A DNA stretch of 38,109 nt from Leptolyngbya iicbica LK (lineage in GTDB: Bacteria; Cyanobacteriota; Cyanobacteriia; Phormidesmidales; Phormidesmidaceae), in contig NZ_QVFV01000002.1 of assembly GCF_004212215.1 (NCBI RefSeq), positions 171,485 through 209,593 on the forward strand, given 5' to 3'. Every line of letters starts with the position of its first letter. Position 1 is the stretch's first letter. The notes beneath the pieces are model-generated. The model made no database searches. It was not told the DNA's origin and worked only from the letters and a program-made list of their open reading frames with translations. The position numbers and the translations under genes were made by a program. Shown one piece after another: positions 34,227 to 38,109 of this stretch.

Positions 34227-35493
34227 GCCGTCGCGGCAACCGGGCAGCATGGCTGATATTGCCGGACGCCTGACCCTGTGGGCGCGGCGTAATCCCCAGG
34301 GCTTGGTGCGGGTGGAATACAGTTCCGAATTTGCCCGCCGGGAAGTTTTGCAGCGGGTGCAGGCAAAACTGGCGCAACTGTCTGGCGAGGCCATTGCTAT
34401 GACCGAGGTGGCGCTGCCGCTGAACCAGGCCGCCGATGCGGTGGTGGCGAACTTGCTGCAACAGCTAGAGCAGGTAGCCGCAGATGCGCCCCATAGCGTC
34501 GTCTCCATTACCGGGTTTGCGACCGCCTTTCGCCACCAGGATGCCTGGCCCGATGCCCTGCGGGTGGTGAACTTTAATCGAGATCGCTTTGCGGCCCTGC
34601 CCCTGCGGCAGATCTGGTGGTTTACCCCCGCTATTTTGCAAACGGCGGTTCACGCCATGCCGGACCTCAACAGTTGGTTTAGCCAGCGCTTGCAGTTGAC
34701 CGAGTCCGTCGCCCCTACTGACTTGACGGCAATCAACCTCGCAACCGATACGCCCACCGCCAATATCGACGACGCTCGCCAGCGGGCGCAGACTCTGGTG
34801 GCGCAGTTTCATCAGGCGCAGCAAGCTGGGGCACCGGATGCGGAGTTGTTGAAAACCTATCTGCTCCCAGCGTTGGAGGCCCTGGCGGAAGCAAGCACCC
34901 AGCGGGACTTGCGGGAATTGGCCGGGGAATTTGAAGGCTGGCTGAGCCGTCTGAAGCTGCCAGACTCCCCCGATTTGGCCCAAAGCCTGGATCGCTTGGC
35001 GCGAATTTATGCAAAGCAGGGACGCTATCGCGAAGCGTTGCCGCTGTATCGTAAAGCCCTCAAAATTCGTGAGCAGCAGTTGGGAGCAGACCATCTCGAT
35101 GTCGCCACCAGCCTGAATAATCTGGCGTTGCTGTACCGGAAGCAGGGGCGCTATGGCGAGGCCACACCCCTCTATCTGCGATCGCTGCAAATCATGGAAC
35201 AGCAGTTGGGGGCCGACCATCCTAATGTCGCCACCAGCCTGAATAATCTGGCGGCGCTGTACCAGGCTCAGGGGCGCGATGGCGAGGCCGAACCCCTCTT
35301 TCAGCGATCACTGCAAATCCGTGAACAGCACTTAGGGGCTGACCATCCTGAGGTCGCCACCAGCCTGAATAATCTGGCGGCGCTGTACCATGCCCAGGGG
35401 CGCGATGGCGAGGCCGAACCCCTCTACCTGCGATCGCTGCAAATTGATGAACAAGTGTATGGGGCTGACCATCCTGAGGTCGCCACTCCGTGA
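34213..35493 (+). CDS. TPR (kinesin-light-chain type) protein, prematurely ended by frameshift
   Basis: The 426-residue product has an N-terminal domain (~1-160) without a P-loop, containing NFNRDRFAALPLRQIWWFTP (~116-135), the kind of domain that precedes TPRs in bacterial STAND-like proteins. A helical linker leads to kinesin-light-chain-type TPRs of 42 residues (~255-424), three of them nearly identical in DNA with an exact 126-bp period (GACCAT at 35089, 35215, 35341, 35467). The array breaks at ~35485, where an 83-bp deletion shifts the frame and gives a TGA at 35491. Intact, the gene would run to 35701 (523 residues). The GTG start has GGGAGG upstream and overlaps the ATPase gene by 14 bases. 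Confidence 0.78.
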   Translation: MVRSEPSRQPGSMADIAGRLTLWARRNPQGLVRVEYSSEFARREVLQRVQAKLAQLSGEAIAMTEVALPLNQAADAVVANLLQQLEQVAADAPHSVVSITGFATAFRHQDAWPDALRVVNFNRDRFAALPLRQIWWFTPAILQTAVHAMPDLNSWFSQRLQLTESVAPTDLTAINLATDTPTANIDDARQRAQTLVAQFHQAQQAGAPDAELLKTYLLPALEALAEASTQRDLRELAGEFEGWLSRLKLPDSPDLAQSLDRLARIYAKQGRYREALPLYRKALKIREQQLGADHLDVATSLNNLALLYRKQGRYGEATPLYLRSLQIMEQQLGADHPNVATSLNNLAALYQAQGRDGEAEPLFQRSLQIREQHLGADHPEVATSLNNLAALYHAQGRDGEAEPLYLRSLQIDEQVYGADHPEVATP

Positions 35494-35513
35494 ACAGCAG
35501 TTGGGAGCCGACC
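35089..35513. repeat. 126-bp direct repeats coding TPR units
   Basis: Near-identical 126-bp units begin at 35089, 35215, 35341 and 35467. The next GACC falls at 35510 instead of 35593, a spacing of 43, which equals 126 minus 83. The following unit boundary (35636) resumes the 126-bp spacing. Confidence 0.85.
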
Positions 35514-35701
35514 ACCCCAGTGTCGCCATCAGTCTGTGGAATATTGCGGCTCTTTATCTCAGCATGGGACGGTTAGAAGACGCCAAACCGATCATCACCA
35601 GAGCCGTGCAAATTTTTGAGCAACGCCTGGGATCTGACCATCCCTACACGGTTGGGGCGCGGCAGTGGTGGCAAAAGATTCATGGGGGGGCGGCGGAGTA
35701 G
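35491..35701 (+). pseudogene. Out-of-frame 3' remnant of the TPR gene
   Basis: In the other frame, the sequence after the break continues the same protein. It reads REQQLGADHPSVAISLWNIA, then GRLEDAKPIITRAVQIFEQ, and a terminal GSDHPYTVGARQWW, which is a typical end of such TPR proteins. It has no start of its own. It is the severed C-terminal part of the preceding gene rather than a separate one, unless a programmed frameshift joins them. Confidence 0.8.
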
Positions 35702-35734
35702 AGCACCCCGGTTTCTTCAAGCAACCGGGGTGCT
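35702..35734. terminator. Perfect 12-bp hairpin after TPR gene
   Basis: AGCACCCCGGTT (35702-35713) pairs perfectly with AACCGGGGTGCT (35723-35734) around a 9-base loop. It starts directly after the intact-frame stop codon. It has no T-run, so termination is likely but not certain. Confidence 0.6.
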
Positions 35735-35820
35735 GGGCAGGCGACGTTGGCAGCGGGGCAGGGCGATCGCCTCTCCGACCACCCCACCACCCCGGCCATC
35801 TTGCAGCAGCTCCGCACCGA

Positions 35821-35851
35821 GGGGACGGGTTCTTCCGAAGAACCCGTCCCC
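35821..35851. repeat. Hyperpalindromic repeat, copy B
   Basis: The arms GGGGACGGGTTCTTC and GAAGAACCCGTCCCC are perfect over 15 bases with a one-base loop. Length (31) and ends are the same as the core at 12775-12805, but the inner stem sequence is different and still fully paired. The rest of the 586-base spacer 35702-36287 holds no recognisable gene; short frames there lack ribosome binding sites. Confidence 0.75.
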
Positions 35852-36287
35852 TGAACCCCAACCAACCTGCTCTCTGGGCTCCCTGCCAATGACTCGCTTT
35901 GCAACCCCTAAATGTGCTAGCGGTGATGCTCAAAAGTTTTGGATCCCACTATTCACGAATGACCTGCGACCCGTAGACTAACAATGGTGCAGATGGGCTG
36001 CTGTGGAGCGGCACTGAAAAACAATACTCGGCTTGGCGCTTTAAGTTGCCCGTCGGCAGTTGTTCAAAGCCGGAGCCGGAGCGATCGCACTCCCCACCCG
36101 CCTGCTTGACTCCAGGGTTTGCGGCTTGGTTGGTTGCGGCCGCGATCGCAACCAATGCCATGACGGATGAGGAAACGGTCAAAAAGCGAGCAGACGTATC
36201 TAAAGCTACAACATGTTTAGAGTGCCCCTAGACACTATTAGAAAGAAGCGGATGCGGTGTCTCCAGCATCCTGCCATCAACGACTAA

Positions 36288-37973
36288 ATGAAGCCAAAAA
36301 TCATTGTCTGCGGGTTAGGAAATACAGGTTATCGGGTCTTTTCGCTATTGCGGCAGCAGGGTGCCCACGTAGTTGGCATCAGCTCGCAACCCATCGATGA
36401 AGAGCATGTCGTGGTCGGCGATTTGCGATCGCCCGACGTTTTGGTGCAAGCGGGCATCCACGACGCTTCGGCCTTGCTGTTGATGACCTCAGACGATGCT
36501 CTGAATCTGGCGATCTTGACCCAGGCACGGGTGCTCAATCCGCGCATTCGCATCATCAACCGCCTCTTGAATACGGGCTTGGGCAGTCGTCTCGACCAAA
36601 CCCTCTCGTACCACGTCTCCATGAGTGTGTCGGCGCTGTCTGGCCCCATCTTTGCCTTTGCGGCTTTGGGCAACACTGCTATCGGCCAGATTGATTTGAT
36701 GGGGCACAACTGGCCCATGTACGAAGAATGTATTGATGCGAATCATCCCTGGAACGGCATGGTGTTGCGGCATCTGTGGGAAAACCGCGATCGCATGTTG
36801 ATTTATTACCAAGCCGCTGGTCAGAAAGTAGACTTGGTTTCGGCGGTTTTACAAGATCACCAATTAGCCGTTGGCGATCGCTTGATCATCGCGACGCGCC
36901 CTTCCCCTAGCCGGATGCAGCGCCTCACTTGGGAGCGGCGGATTCGCAGCTTTTTAGCCGGGTTACGCCAATTTCGGCGACAGAGCCAGGCCGCGCTTGC
37001 CATTACGCTAGTGCTCTTTTTCTTGATTACTGCGGCCACCCTGATTTACATCAGCGTCAACTTTAATATTGCGATCGCTGATGCCCTCTATTTCACCGTG
37101 GGCATGTTGACGGGGGCAGGCGGCCACGAAGAAGTTGCCGAGCAGGCGCCCGTTGCCATCAAGGTGTTTACCGCCATCATGATGCTGGTGGGAGCGGGGG
37201 TCATCGGGGTGTTCTATGCCCTGCTGAATGATTTGGTGTTGGGCACCCATTTTCATCAGGTGTGGAATGCGGTGCAATTGCCGCAACGTCATCACTACAT
37301 TGTTTGTGGCCTTGGGGGCGTAGGCTTTCAAATTGCACGCCAGCTCAAACTGGGCGGCCACGATGTCGTGGTGATCGAGCGTGATGCCCAAGGCCGCTTT
37401 GTGAACAGCATACGCGCGTTAAAAATTCCGGTAATTTTGGGCGATGCCAGCCTGCCCGATACCCTCAAAGAGGCCCGCATTACCACCGCCGCTGGCCTCT
37501 TGGCCGTGACCAGTTATGACACTGGCAACCTCGAAATCGCCCTCGCCGCTAAAAGCCTGGCTCACCAGCTGCCCATTGTGGTGCGCAATCAAGACCCCAA
37601 CTTTGCCCGCCAGGTGCAGCAAGTCTTTGAGTTTGAACAGGTGATGAGTCCCACCGAATTGGCGGCCCCCTCGTTTGCGGCGGCGGCGCTGGGAGGGCAA
37701 GTATTAGGCAGCGGCATCACCGGCCAGAGTTTGTGGGTGGCGCTAGGCGCGTTAATCACGCCGGGCCATGCATTTTTTGGCAAACGGGTGACCGACATTG
37801 CCCAAGAAGCCGATCTGGTGCCGCTGTATATTCAGACGCCCCAGGGAGCGCTCCACGGATTCGACCTGTTCTCCCACACGTTGGATAACCAAGACGTCTT
37901 GTATCTCACCATTCCCGCTAACAAGCTGGAAGAACTCTGGCGCACCGTGCCTTCGCAAGTCTCTACCCGGTAA
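36288..37973 (+). CDS. Double RCK (TrkA-N) protein with 2-TM channel-like core
   Basis: The 561-residue protein has an N-terminal Rossmann RCK domain (VCGLGNTG, Gly9/11/14) and a two-helix pore module. The helices are TM1 ~234-256 and TM2 ~288-312. A second Rossmann RCK domain follows (VCGLGGVG, ~338-345), with a TrkA-C-like end (~470-555). The pore loop reads LYFTVGMLTGAGGHEE (~266-281), where potassium channels have TVGYGD, so the selectivity filter is not canonical. It may be a non-selective or Ca2+-type channel (as in CASTOR/POLLUX-like proteins) or a regulatory protein. NAD(H) or another nucleotide probably gates it. Membrane protein, monocistronic. The ATG follows a stop-rich leader without a clear Shine-Dalgarno. 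Confidence 0.82.
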   Translation: MKPKIIVCGLGNTGYRVFSLLRQQGAHVVGISSQPIDEEHVVVGDLRSPDVLVQAGIHDASALLLMTSDDALNLAILTQARVLNPRIRIINRLLNTGLGSRLDQTLSYHVSMSVSALSGPIFAFAALGNTAIGQIDLMGHNWPMYEECIDANHPWNGMVLRHLWENRDRMLIYYQAAGQKVDLVSAVLQDHQLAVGDRLIIATRPSPSRMQRLTWERRIRSFLAGLRQFRRQSQAALAITLVLFFLITAATLIYISVNFNIAIADALYFTVGMLTGAGGHEEVAEQAPVAIKVFTAIMMLVGAGVIGVFYALLNDLVLGTHFHQVWNAVQLPQRHHYIVCGLGGVGFQIARQLKLGGHDVVVIERDAQGRFVNSIRALKIPVILGDASLPDTLKEARITTAAGLLAVTSYDTGNLEIALAAKSLAHQLPIVVRNQDPNFARQVQQVFEFEQVMSPTELAAPSFAAAALGGQVLGSGITGQSLWVALGALITPGHAFFGKRVTDIAQEADLVPLYIQTPQGALHGFDLFSHTLDNQDVLYLTIPANKLEELWRTVPSQVSTR

Positions 37974-38067
37974 GGGCGCGGTACAGCACAACCTCTCTGG
38001 TTTTGGGCTACCGTGTATACATAAGTCTTGAAACCCTTGCCGTCATGGCTTTACCCTCATCCCCCAA

Positions 38068-38094
38068 CCCCTTCTCCCAGAGCGGGAGAAGGGG
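38068..38094. repeat. Dispersed cyanobacterial palindrome
   Basis: CCCCTTCTCCC (38068-38078) pairs with GGGAGAAGGGG (38084-38094) around a 5-base loop, preceded by CTCATCCCCCAA. This is a familiar dispersed cyanobacterial repeat. The window ends 15 bases later, so what follows is not visible. Confidence 0.7.
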
Positions 38095-38109
38095 AGCCGG
38101 AAAGCTTTG

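Noticed and set aside
35089..35513. CRISPR or intergenic repeat array at 126-bp period
   Set aside because: The repeats are in frame, code TPR units of a protein and have no unique spacers.
35949..36182. Possible small exported protein on the minus strand (hydrophobic start)
   Set aside because: Only TTG or an unsupported internal ATG as start, no Shine-Dalgarno, no known family; kept out of the gene list.

Overview
The window is cyanobacterial chromosome. The evidence is the very dense HIP1 octamer (GCGATCGC and close variants in most genes and spacers), cyanobacterium-type gene families (SmtA/SmtB, an Rre1/Ycf29-like response regulator, DUF4278, a fused two-domain pterin synthase), and cyanobacterial short tandem and palindromic repeats. 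Moderate GC and heavy use of intergenic repeats suggest a filamentous Leptolyngbya/Nodosilinea-like lineage, but the genus is an inference. No rRNA, tRNA, CRISPR array, prophage or complete insertion sequence was recognised.

Layout. 1-3100: a DUF1206 membrane protein, a WGxxGxxG-type exported protein, a BON-domain protein and a small acidic protein. 3400-7560: a large P-type cation ATPase, a DedA membrane protein wedged between repeat blocks, and a rhodanese-fold protein without any cysteine. 7700-13550: an ApgM-type phosphoglycerate mutase, a Pmp3/YqaE micropeptide, a small disordered protein, an AI-2E-family permease, an exported TPR protein, a second DUF1206 protein and a membrane protein of unknown function. 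13665-17021: mutS, carrying an in-frame block of intergenic-type tandem repeats, then a pentapeptide-repeat protein. 17139-18942: a YghU-type glutathione transferase and the divergent smtA/smtB zinc metallothionein locus with a nearly perfect two-site operator. 19256-24689: a tandem-domain QueD/PTPS protein, DUF4278 and other small cyanobacterial proteins, and recJ. 25077-29060: a membrane protein, the response regulator, a beta-CASP-like metallo-hydrolase with a Cys-rich tail, and a 40-residue membrane peptide. 29331-35701: two GTPases in tandem on the minus strand, divergent from a P-loop ATPase overlapping a TPR gene; the TPR array carries an 83-bp frameshifting deletion. 36288-37973: a double-RCK/2-TM channel-like protein with a degenerate pore.

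How the genes relate. Most genes look monocistronic, with hairpin terminators between them. The clear functional units are smtA/smtB (zinc detoxification and sensing), the ATPase-TPR pair (14-bp overlap), and the GTPase pair (15-bp gap). mutS and recJ are both DNA-repair genes but are not linked in an operon. Several genes near 0.4-3 kb and 9-12.7 kb resemble envelope or general-stress genes (DUF1206 twice, BON, Pmp3, small disordered proteins).

A recurrent theme is repeat-driven variation. The window has two 110-bp MITE-like copies in opposite orientation, two 31-nt hyperpalindromes with compensatory stem changes, octamer and heptamer tandem arrays, repeats that form the whole dedA leader, repeats inside mutS, and a repeat-associated deletion in the TPR gene. 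The best candidate for an undescribed multi-protein system is the GTPase pair facing the ATPase-TPR pair, but the sequence alone does not prove a joint function.
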